From the NCBI GenBank assembly GCA_003650445.1, contig QMQE01000171.1, positions 1 to 5,249 of the forward strand: a stretch of DNA of 5,249 nt. Direction: 5' to 3'. Source of the stretch: Acidobacteriota bacterium (GTDB lineage: Bacteria > Acidobacteriota > Holophagae > Thermotomaculales > Thermotomaculaceae). The position numbers and the translations under genes were made by a program. The notes under the pieces were generated by a model. It was not told where the DNA came from. It searched no databases and saw only the letters and a list, made by a program, of their open reading frames with translations. Numbering within the stretch: position 1 is the stretch's first letter; every line of letters begins with the position of its first letter. Shown piece by piece: positions 1 to 5,249 of the stretch.

Positions 1-702
1 AGTGGCCAGCTTTTGGCCATGGACCCGAGTTTTCGAAATGAGGACCTGGCATCTTATCTGGCCCGGTTCTATTTTTTCGGGGATGACCTGGACAAACCGA
101 TTTTCACTTTATCCGGGGGGGAGCGCAGCCGCCTGAAAACGGCGGTACTGATGAAACAGCCCTGTGACCTTCTGGTACTGGATGAGCCGACCAACCATCT
201 GGATCTTCAGCTGAAGGACGCGGTGATGGACGCATTGATTTCCTTTGAGGGAAGTTTGCTGGTGGTTTCCCATGACCGTTTTTTCCTGGACCAGGTGGTG
301 AACGAGGTGATGGCACTGGAAAATGGCTGTTCAACGCGCTTTGCCGGTTCTGTGTCCGGTTTTCTTCAGCGGCAGAAACACCCGGGGGATGAACCGGCTT
401 TTGAAGATACAAGAAAGGCCCGGCCTGCAGTGAAGGCGAATGATGCAGTTGAAAGTAATCCGGGAAAACCGCTGGTTTCAAAGAATGAACTTCAGCGGGC
501 CAGGTGGCGCCTCGGTGAGGTTGAGAAGGAGATTGAGAGACTGGAGATTGAGCATCAGAAGCTGGCTGAAGAGTTGGAAGCCCCTGAGATTTACCGGGAT
601 GTGGCGCGGTTGAAGGCTGTGCAGGAACGGTTGTCAGAAGCATCGGCAACACTTGAGCACCTGATGACGGAATGGGAGGATTTGCTGAAAATATGTATGT
701 AA
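1..702 (+). CDS. ABC-F family ATP-binding protein, C-terminal part (5' end outside window)
   Basis: The reading frame is open from base 1 and ends at TAA 700-702, giving the last 233 residues; family members are usually 530-650 aa, so the first ATPase domain and the start of the second are missing. What remains is the second nucleotide-binding domain followed by a C-terminal domain. Visible motifs are the ABC signature LSGGERSR (codons from 109), Walker B LLVLDEPTNHLD (169-204) with catalytic Glu at 184-186, and the switch histidine in VVSHDRFF (His codon 271-273). The EPTNHLD form is characteristic of ABC-F proteins. A low-complexity linker (about residues 105-160) leads to a Lys/Glu-rich coiled coil (about 161-230), resembling the C-terminal domain of Uup-like members. 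ABC-F proteins are soluble, lack membrane domains, and many act on ribosomes to relieve stalled translation. Which subfamily this is (Uup, YheS or other) cannot be fixed without the N-terminal half. The stop codon overlaps the smc start, so the two are probably co-translated. Confidence 0.93.
   Translation, partial: SGQLLAMDPSFRNEDLASYLARFYFFGDDLDKPIFTLSGGERSRLKTAVLMKQPCDLLVLDEPTNHLDLQLKDAVMDALISFEGSLLVVSHDRFFLDQVVNEVMALENGCSTRFAGSVSGFLQRQKHPGDEPAFEDTRKARPAVKANDAVESNPGKPLVSKNELQRARWRLGEVEKEIERLEIEHQKLAEELEAPEIYRDVARLKAVQERLSEASATLEHLMTEWEDLLKICM
675..680 (+). promoter_or_regulatory. Shine-Dalgarno for smc, inside the ABC-F gene
   Basis: GGAGGA lies 12 nt before the ATG at 693. The spacing is longer than the usual 5-9 nt, but this is the only strong Shine-Dalgarno nearby, and it supports the start at 693. 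It lies downstream of the alternative in-frame ATG at 672, so it cannot serve that start. Confidence 0.6.
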
Positions 703-3700
703 TTCGAAAACTTCGCCTGTTTGGTTTCAAATCCTTTCCAAGGGAGACGGTAATTCGTTTTTCACCGGGTATTACCGGTATTGTGGGCCCCAACGGCTGC
801 GGCAAGAGCAACATTGCGGATGCACTTCTCTGGGTAATGGGAGAGCAGAGCTTCAAGAATCTCCGCGGCGGTGCCATGGAGGATGTAGTATTCAATGGCA
901 GTGACAAGCTGGCACCCATGGGAATGGCTGAGGTGGAGCTTCAGTTGGAAAACTTGAACCCTGATGAGGGGGAAGAGCGCCTGATCACGATACAGCGCCA
1001 GTATTTCCGTGAGGGGGATGCCAAATATCGTCTCAATGGGAAACGGGTTCGATTGAAAGACATACAGGAGTTTCTGCTGGAAATCGGGCTGGGGTCCAAA
1101 TCCTTTGCCATCATCGAGCAGGGGCGGGTGAGCACCCTGATCAATGCAAGGCCGGAAGAGCGCCGCCGTATGATTGAAGAAGCTGCCGGAATTCTCAAAT
1201 ACAAAATGAAAAAGAAGGAAGCGGTGGGGAAAATCCGCCTGACGGAAGAGAACCTGGAGCGGGTGGAGGACATTATTGCCGAAGTGAAGCGGGGGCTGAA
1301 TTCCCTGCGCCAGCAGGCAGGGCGGGCAAGGCAGTTCAAGGTCATTCAAGACAAACTCCGGGAGAAAAAAGAAGGCTATCTCGGCCATCTTGGATTTCAG
1401 TTTCAACAGGAGCTGGATGGATTCCGTAGCCAGAAGGGGAAATTTCAGGACGAATTCGCTGCCATGGTTGCAGAACGGGGCAGGCTGGAAGCAAAACTGG
1501 AAGAACAGAAAAGAAAAATTCTAAATTCGGAAGAAGCGGCCGCGGCATTGAACCGGACCTATTTTGAGAAAAAACTGCAGTCAGAACGCCTTGAAGCGGA
1601 AATCAGCCATCTTCAGGGAAAAATTCAGGAACTGGAAACAAGGCTGGCGGGATACGGGGAACAGTTTGCCCGCATTGAAAAGGAATTGGCGGAGAGTGAT
1701 GAAACGGCAAAACGCGAAAAGAGAAACCTGGAGCTGGCCTCGGAAGACCTGGAAAACCTGGAAGTGAAAAAGGAGGAGATGCAGGCCGCGCTGGACCGGA
1801 TGAAGGCGGAGCTTTCCGATGCGGAAACCGCTTTTAGGGATGCGGACCGTGGCTTGAAAGAGTCGGAGGGACGGCATTTTACTTTGAGTTCGGAGATTTC
1901 TTTTACCCGGAAGGCCATTGAAGAGCTGAAAGCGGACATCAAGGGGAAACAGGGTGTGGTGGATATTATCAGCAAAGAGACAGCGGAGATTTCAAACCGT
2001 ATCCAACGGAAAGAAAAAGAAATTGAGCGTTTTAATGAAGAGATTGAAGTGCTGAACCGGGAGAAAGAAGACCTGGACGCGGCAATCGCCGGGCGGAAGC
2101 AGGAGCTGGAAGCCAGGCGGGAAGAGCTGCGGGGCCTGGAAATTGAAATTGCCACTGTTGAAAAGCATATGGAATCCATGCGCCATTTTCTGGAAGAACG
2201 CCAGGGATTTTCTGAGAATGTGAAAGCGCTGATGGAAAAGAAACCTGAACTCATTGCCGGTGTTCTGGGCGATTTTATTGAGACGGACGGGGAAATTGAC
2301 GCTGCTCTGGAAGCATTTTTTTCCGGTTTTTATCAGGTTCTGATTCCCCGTTCAAAAGAAGCATTGTTGGAATTGATTGAAACGGCGAGGGGAGATGGCC
2401 TGAATGGTGTTTCTTTCCTTGTTCCGGATGATTCCCGAAGCAAAGAGGCAGGGGGCGGGCTGCTGTCTCATTTGAAGTGGAAAGAATCGGTTTCCGGCCG
2501 GATTTCAGAATATCTTTCCAATGTGGCGGTCCGTGCCGGGGTTTCCGAGGGAATGGCTGTCGCGGGTTCTTTTCTGACCGGAGACGGTGATTTTTTTCTG
2601 GCGGAGACAGGTATTTTGACCCTGGGGCATAAAGATGAACACGGATTTTTTTCCATAAAAACCGGTTTGAGGGAAAGCGAGGAAAAACTTAAAACACTGT
2701 ACAAAAAACGGGATGGGATGAAGACGGAAGCCGAGTCTCTTGCCGATGCCCTGGAAACGCTGACGGTTCGCCGCGAAGATCTTCTGTCGAAGCAGGAGGC
2801 ATTGAAACTGGACTTGTCCGCTTCCCGGTCTTCCCTTGCCAGTGCCCGTCAGATGCTGGCATCTAAAGATGCGGACACAAAACGGATTTCAGAAGAAATT
2901 GCCGCCCGTTCAATGAAGCTGGAAGGGTTAAAGAAGAATTATGCCGGCGCGGAAAAAGAAATTGCAGTTCTGGAAGAAAAGATTACGGCACAAATGGATG
3001 TCCGGCGCCGCCGTGAACGGGAGTTGAGCCTGCTTCGAGAAAAACTGGAAAGCCACGGGGAAGCATTTACGGAACTGAAGCTGCTTCATGAAAAACGTGC
3101 CGCCACTACTTTAAGCATTGAGAAGGAGTTGAAATTTCTCGAAATCCGGCAGGGCGAATTGAGGGAGAGCCTGGAACAGGCGCGGAAAAACCGCTCTTTG
3201 GATATGGAAAACCTGGATTCGCTCCGGGAACGCCTTGAAAATGCCAGAAAAAATGCGGATCTCGCAGTGGATGAATACCGTAAAATTGACAATCTGCTTT
3301 CGGAGAAGAAACGGGAAGTTGAAGGAGAGCGGCAGACACTGGCGCTCTTTGAAGAGGAGTTGAAAGAACAGCGTCAGCAGGAAAACAACCATCGGGACAA
3401 AGAGCAGGAACTGGAATTGAAAATGATGGAAATTCAAGGTGAATTCAATCGGATTCTCTCCCAGCTGGATGAGTTGTTGCAGGGAGATTCCAGGCCGGAA
3501 CTGGTAGCGGTTGAAGAACCTGAAGCATTGAAAGCAGAAGTAGAAAAACTGGAAAAACGTCTGGCGGGGTTCGGCGTGGTAAATCTACTGGCAATCGATG
3601 AATGTGAGACGCAGGAAGAACGGTTCAACTATCTGACGGAGCAACGGGAAGATTTGATGAAATCCATTGCCAACCTGACCCGGGACATCCATGAAATTGA

Positions 3701-4178
3701 CAACACGACAAGAGAATTGTTCATGCATGCCTATGATGCTATCAATACCACTCTTTCCCAGGTATTTCAGCATCTGTTCGGTGGTGGGAATGCCAGCCTG
3801 TCCCTGACAGACCCTGCAGACCCGCTGGAAACCGGTGTGGACATCTTTGCCCAGCCACCGGGAAAGAAGATCCAGAATATCTCCCTGATGAGTGGCGGCG
3901 AGAAGGCCCAGACCGCCCTTGCCCTGCTTTTTGCCATGTTTGAATACCGGACTTCGCCGCTTTGCGTATTGGACGAGGTAGATGCCCCTCTCGATGAGGC
4001 CAACGTGATTCAGTTGGGGCAGTTCCTGAGACGCTATCGGGATACCGTACAGTTTGTTGTTATGACACACAATAAAACCACCATGGAAATGGTGGACTCC
4101 CTCTATGGGGTGACGATGGAGGAACCCGGATGCAGCAAAATGCTTTCTGTAAAACTCGAAGACTCTGCAACTCTCTGA
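693..4178 (+). CDS. smc: Chromosome segregation/condensation ATPase SMC
   Basis: This is a full-length bacterial SMC of 1161 aa, close to the usual 1150-1190. SMC dimers, normally with ScpA and ScpB, organise and segregate the chromosome by ATP-driven DNA loop extrusion. The N-terminal head has the typical opening (FGFKSF), Walker A GPNGCGKSN (residues 32-40), the conserved Arg in LRGGAMEDV (R58) and a Q-loop in IIEQGRV (Q143). A long Glu/Lys/Arg-rich coiled coil (about 165-505) leads to the hinge (about 515-655, with GVLGDFI at 523), and a second coil (about 660-985) returns to the C-terminal head. That head has the signature LMSGGEKAQT (S1067), Walker B CVLDEVD (D1094, E1095), the D-loop APLDE and the switch His in MTHNK (H1126). 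The start at 693 is preferred over the in-frame ATG at 672 because MYVIRKLRLFGFKSF matches the family N-terminus and a Shine-Dalgarno precedes it. The hinge C-terminal part lacks the usual glycine-rich motif. The gene overlaps both neighbours. Confidence 0.97.
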   Translation: MYVIRKLRLFGFKSFPRETVIRFSPGITGIVGPNGCGKSNIADALLWVMGEQSFKNLRGGAMEDVVFNGSDKLAPMGMAEVELQLENLNPDEGEERLITIQRQYFREGDAKYRLNGKRVRLKDIQEFLLEIGLGSKSFAIIEQGRVSTLINARPEERRRMIEEAAGILKYKMKKKEAVGKIRLTEENLERVEDIIAEVKRGLNSLRQQAGRARQFKVIQDKLREKKEGYLGHLGFQFQQELDGFRSQKGKFQDEFAAMVAERGRLEAKLEEQKRKILNSEEAAAALNRTYFEKKLQSERLEAEISHLQGKIQELETRLAGYGEQFARIEKELAESDETAKREKRNLELASEDLENLEVKKEEMQAALDRMKAELSDAETAFRDADRGLKESEGRHFTLSSEISFTRKAIEELKADIKGKQGVVDIISKETAEISNRIQRKEKEIERFNEEIEVLNREKEDLDAAIAGRKQELEARREELRGLEIEIATVEKHMESMRHFLEERQGFSENVKALMEKKPELIAGVLGDFIETDGEIDAALEAFFSGFYQVLIPRSKEALLELIETARGDGLNGVSFLVPDDSRSKEAGGGLLSHLKWKESVSGRISEYLSNVAVRAGVSEGMAVAGSFLTGDGDFFLAETGILTLGHKDEHGFFSIKTGLRESEEKLKTLYKKRDGMKTEAESLADALETLTVRREDLLSKQEALKLDLSASRSSLASARQMLASKDADTKRISEEIAARSMKLEGLKKNYAGAEKEIAVLEEKITAQMDVRRRRERELSLLREKLESHGEAFTELKLLHEKRAATTLSIEKELKFLEIRQGELRESLEQARKNRSLDMENLDSLRERLENARKNADLAVDEYRKIDNLLSEKKREVEGERQTLALFEEELKEQRQQENNHRDKEQELELKMMEIQGEFNRILSQLDELLQGDSRPELVAVEEPEALKAEVEKLEKRLAGFGVVNLLAIDECETQEERFNYLTEQREDLMKSIANLTRDIHEIDNTTRELFMHAYDAINTTLSQVFQHLFGGGNASLSLTDPADPLETGVDIFAQPPGKKIQNISLMSGGEKAQTALALLFAMFEYRTSPLCVLDEVDAPLDEANVIQLGQFLRRYRDTVQFVVMTHNKTTMEMVDSLYGVTMEEPGCSKMLSVKLEDSATL
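4118..4123 (+). promoter_or_regulatory. Shine-Dalgarno for the DUF481 gene, inside smc
   Basis: GGAGGA sits 6 nt before the ATG at 4130, an optimal spacing that decides that start. The same bases encode part of the Met-Glu-Glu of the conserved MEEPG motif near the SMC C-terminus (residues 1142-1146). Confidence 0.8.
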
Positions 4179-4918
4179 TTATCTTTTCTTTTCTGGCGAT
4201 GCTGCCGTTTCCAGGCAGGGCCAACCCTGCTTTGAAATCAGATGGCGGAACCGGCCTGACCGTCTCCATCGGCTACGTTTCCACCAGTGGCAACTCCGAA
4301 ACAACCACCGGAAACTTCAAAAGTGATTTTCATACCCGGTGGGGACGCCTGCATTTCAAGGCCTACGGTGCCTACCTGTTCACCGATGTAACCAATCAGG
4401 AAAGCGGAGTAAAATCACGTGACACTGAAAAAATCGAGGCCGGTGTCAAGACAGACTATTCAATCGCTGAAAAAAGCAGCATTTTTACCAACATTGTGTG
4501 GAGAAAAGATGAGCCTTCCGGCATTGATCACAACATTTCCCTTGCATCGGGTTATGGCCGTACATTTTTTGATACTGACCAATCCATGCTGAAAGGCGGT
4601 GCCGGGCTGGAAGGATTCCAGGAAGAGAAACTTATTGACGGCAGCCACATAACCGATAGCGCCCTTGCTATCTATTTTCAGGTGGATTACCGCTACCGTT
4701 TCAGCAAAAATAACACCCTGAAGTTCTCCAACGAAAGCCGGATGAGCCTCTCTGACAACAACGACTACCGCGTGGCAAACGCATTGTCCTATGTGTCCGC
4801 CATCAACCACACCCTGGCGCTGGAAATCTCTTATCAGCACAACTACAAGAACCTGCCGGTGAATAACAAACGAAAAACAGACAGCACCACCACTGTGAAC
4901 CTCGTCTTTCATTTCTGA
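4130..4918 (+). CDS. DUF481 family outer-membrane beta-barrel protein (YdiY-like)
   Basis: The 262-aa product starts with a signal peptide: a basic n-region (K8, R10, R11), a hydrophobic core at about residues 16-27 (LIIFSFLAMLPF), and likely cleavage after GRA (A31) or NPA (A34). The mature part opens with a Gly/Ser/Thr-rich strand, VSIGYVSTSGNSETTTGNF (about residues 45-63), where the SGNS-x-T pattern is typical of DUF481 proteins (some annotated as salt-induced outer-membrane proteins). Alternating polar and hydrophobic strands rich in Tyr and Phe follow. The chain ends NLVFHF, and a terminal Phe is the usual recognition signal for the barrel assembly machinery. Length fits the family. The family's molecular function is not established, so I give only the location and fold. 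The start is supported by a strong, well-spaced Shine-Dalgarno. The first 49 bases overlap the end of smc in another frame, so this gene is probably translated from the smc transcript. No promoter of its own was seen. Confidence 0.9.
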   Translation: MQQNAFCKTRRLCNSLIIFSFLAMLPFPGRANPALKSDGGTGLTVSIGYVSTSGNSETTTGNFKSDFHTRWGRLHFKAYGAYLFTDVTNQESGVKSRDTEKIEAGVKTDYSIAEKSSIFTNIVWRKDEPSGIDHNISLASGYGRTFFDTDQSMLKGGAGLEGFQEEKLIDGSHITDSALAIYFQVDYRYRFSKNNTLKFSNESRMSLSDNNDYRVANALSYVSAINHTLALEISYQHNYKNLPVNNKRKTDSTTTVNLVFHF

Positions 4919-4933
4919 GTAGCTTGCGGATTG

Positions 4934-4950
4934 AGTGACAAGTGACAGTG
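4934..4950. repeat. AGTGACA short tandem repeat
   Basis: AGTGACA occurs twice back to back (4934-4940 and 4941-4947) and is followed by a GTG that begins a third, broken copy. GAGTGAG at 4952-4958 looks like a further degenerate unit. It begins just after the DUF481 stop codon in non-coding sequence. Confidence 0.55.
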
Positions 4951-4974
4951 CGAGTGAGCGAAAGAGGGGACTCA

Positions 4975-5001
4975 CCGCAGAGGCCGCAGAGCACGCTGAG
5001 G
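4975..5001. repeat. 9-bp degenerate tandem repeat, CCGCAGAGG type
   Basis: Three consecutive 9-mers can be read: CCGCAGAGG (4975), CCGCAGAGC (4984) and ACGCTGAGG (4993). Repeats of this kind are, to my knowledge, scattered between genes in many environmental bacterial genomes; I recall the pattern but have not searched for it. There is no sign that it is translated. Confidence 0.65.
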
Positions 5002-5031
5002 GGGAAGAGCGGAGGGGGAGAGGGAGAAGAA
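4998..5031. other. Purine tract
   Basis: A 34-base stretch consists of A and G except for one C at 5010, with two runs of five G (5000-5004, 5014-5018) and one of three (5022-5024). It joins the CCGCAGAGG repeats to the CACAAAG repeats. Such tracts can form unusual DNA structures, but only three runs of three or more G are present, so a standard four-run quadruplex is not met. Confidence 0.6.
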
Positions 5032-5036
5032 TTTAA

Positions 5037-5068
5037 CACAAAGACACAAGGGCACAAAGGACACAAAG
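5037..5068. repeat. 8-9-bp degenerate tandem repeat, CACAAAG type
   Basis: Four units of CACAARG begin at 5037, 5045, 5053 and 5062 (CACAAAG, CACAAGG, CACAAAG, CACAAAG), a period of 8, 8 and 9 bases. Read in frame it gives NTKTQGHKGHK-like peptides, a familiar product of mis-annotated intergenic repeats. It is non-coding in my view. Confidence 0.65.
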
Positions 5069-5131
5069 TTCAGAGGGTGTTTGGCTTTTTTGACGGACTG
5101 GAACCCGCACTGCCGCTTGTAGCGTCAGCAC

Positions 5132-5192
5132 GGAACTTTCCCCGAAGCATCCCTTATGAGCAAGCTCAACGGTACACTTCAGGGAAAGTTCC
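5132..5192. repeat. Long hairpin, central arm of the inverted-repeat element
   Basis: GGAACTTTCCC (5132-5142) pairs perfectly with GGGAAAGTTCC (5182-5192). After one C-A mismatch (5143/5181) the pairing continues with GAAG (5144-5147) and CTTC (5177-5180), so the stem has 15 pairs in 16 positions. The 29-base loop contains a second small palindrome, TGAGC-AA-GCTCA (5157-5168). No T-run follows, so it does not look like a rho-independent terminator. Confidence 0.75.
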
Positions 5193-5193
5193 T

Positions 5194-5217
5194 ATTTCAA
5201 AAACAAGTTTTTGAAAT
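5194..5217. repeat. AT-rich 11-bp inverted repeat, third arm of the element
   Basis: ATTTCAAAAAC (5194-5204) and GTTTTTGAAAT (5207-5217) are perfect inverted repeats separated by AA. The last T (5217) is shared with the outer arm of the larger element. The palindrome could be a protein-binding site or simply the terminal arm of the fold. Confidence 0.75.
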
Positions 5218-5249
5218 GCGGGTTCCTCTTGGCAAATTGACAGTTGTTG

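Larger units (their letters stand above)
5100..5226. repeat. Nested inverted-repeat element able to fold as a four-arm cloverleaf
   Basis: The outer arms are a perfect 10-bp inverted repeat, GGAACCCGCA (5100-5109) and TGCGGGTTCC (5217-5226). Between them three further hairpins lie almost end to end: a small one at 5111-5130 (CGCT-TGT-AGCG core at 5114-5124, with TGC/GCA flanks), a long one at 5132-5192, and an AT-rich one at 5194-5217. Only a few bases stay unpaired between arms. Such a layout suggests either a small palindromic mobile or repetitive element (MITE- or REP/BIME-like) or a structured RNA. It is not a tRNA: the arms are too long and no anticodon or T-loop pattern is seen. No transposase gene and no clear target-site duplication accompany it. 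Function is unknown; the inverted repeats themselves are directly visible. Confidence 0.65.

Noticed and set aside
672..692. Alternative smc start at ATG 672, adding seven residues
   Set aside because: There is no good ribosome-binding site before it, and the extra residues do not fit the conserved SMC N-terminus, which starts at 693.
104..919. Long minus-strand reading frame (271 aa)
   Set aside because: It lies opposite the ABC-F gene and the start of smc, both of which have clear family motifs. Its product is Pro/Ser-rich low-complexity sequence with no recognisable domain.
1625..2254. Minus-strand reading frame of 209 aa, very rich in Ser and Phe
   Set aside because: It is the antisense shadow of the Glu/Lys-rich SMC coiled coil; Ser and Phe come from reversing GAA/GAG/AAA-type codons.
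4460..4975. Minus-strand reading frame of 171 aa over the DUF481 gene
   Set aside because: The plus-strand gene has a signal peptide, family motif, ribosome-binding site and C-terminal Phe; the antisense frame has none of these.
4803..5066. Minus-strand reading frame of 87 aa with Cys/Leu/Val-rich segments
   Set aside because: It runs through the same repeats and into the DUF481 gene; such LCGLCG and CPCVFV-like peptides are typical false translations of these repeats.
5070..5099. Possible terminator at the T-run 5086-5091
   Set aside because: No stable GC-rich hairpin precedes the T-run, so a rho-independent terminator is not supported.
4942..5214. Plus-strand reading frame of 90 aa after the DUF481 gene
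   Set aside because: Its peptide is a translation of the CCGCAGAGG and CACAAAG repeats and of the inverted-repeat element. It has no Shine-Dalgarno and no domain.
5100..5226. tRNA or integron attC site
   Set aside because: The cloverleaf-like fold lacks tRNA arm lengths, anticodon arm and T-loop consensus. The ends do not match the RYYYAAC/GTTRRRY core sites of attC.
5237..5242. TTGACA, a perfect -35 promoter hexamer
   Set aside because: The matching -10 would fall beyond the window end, so a promoter cannot be supported from six bases alone.

Overview
The window carries three co-directional plus-strand genes with overlapping ends, followed by about 330 bases of non-coding, repeat-rich sequence. 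In order they are the 3' end of an ABC-F family ATPase gene (cut by the window start), a complete smc gene for the chromosome-organising SMC ATPase, and a complete gene for a DUF481-type outer-membrane beta-barrel protein. The ABC-F and smc genes overlap by 10 nt and smc and the DUF481 gene by 49 nt. Both downstream genes have Shine-Dalgarno sequences inside the preceding reading frame, which suggests one translationally coupled operon whose promoter lies upstream of the window.

The DUF481 protein has a signal peptide and ends in phenylalanine, as outer-membrane barrels do, so the host is a diderm (Gram-negative-type) bacterium. Moderate GC content, the SMC sequence style and the short degenerate intergenic repeats (CCGCAGAGG-like and CACAAAGG-like) would fit Desulfobacterota, Acidobacteriota or a similar environmental lineage. 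The sequence alone does not decide between them.

The three products have no obvious shared pathway: a ribosome-associated ABC-F ATPase, an SMC chromosome loop extruder and an outer-membrane protein. The arrangement looks like a compact housekeeping operon, not a dedicated system. ScpA and ScpB, the usual SMC partners, are not present here.

The 3' region (4919-5249) holds three small degenerate tandem repeats, a purine tract and a 127-bp set of nested inverted repeats (5100-5226) that can fold into a four-arm cloverleaf-like structure. The last is the most unusual feature of the window. It is probably a small palindromic intergenic element or structured RNA, but its identity is unknown. I saw no clear rho-independent terminator, CRISPR array, tRNA, rRNA or transposase. 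I found no convincing new multi-gene system.
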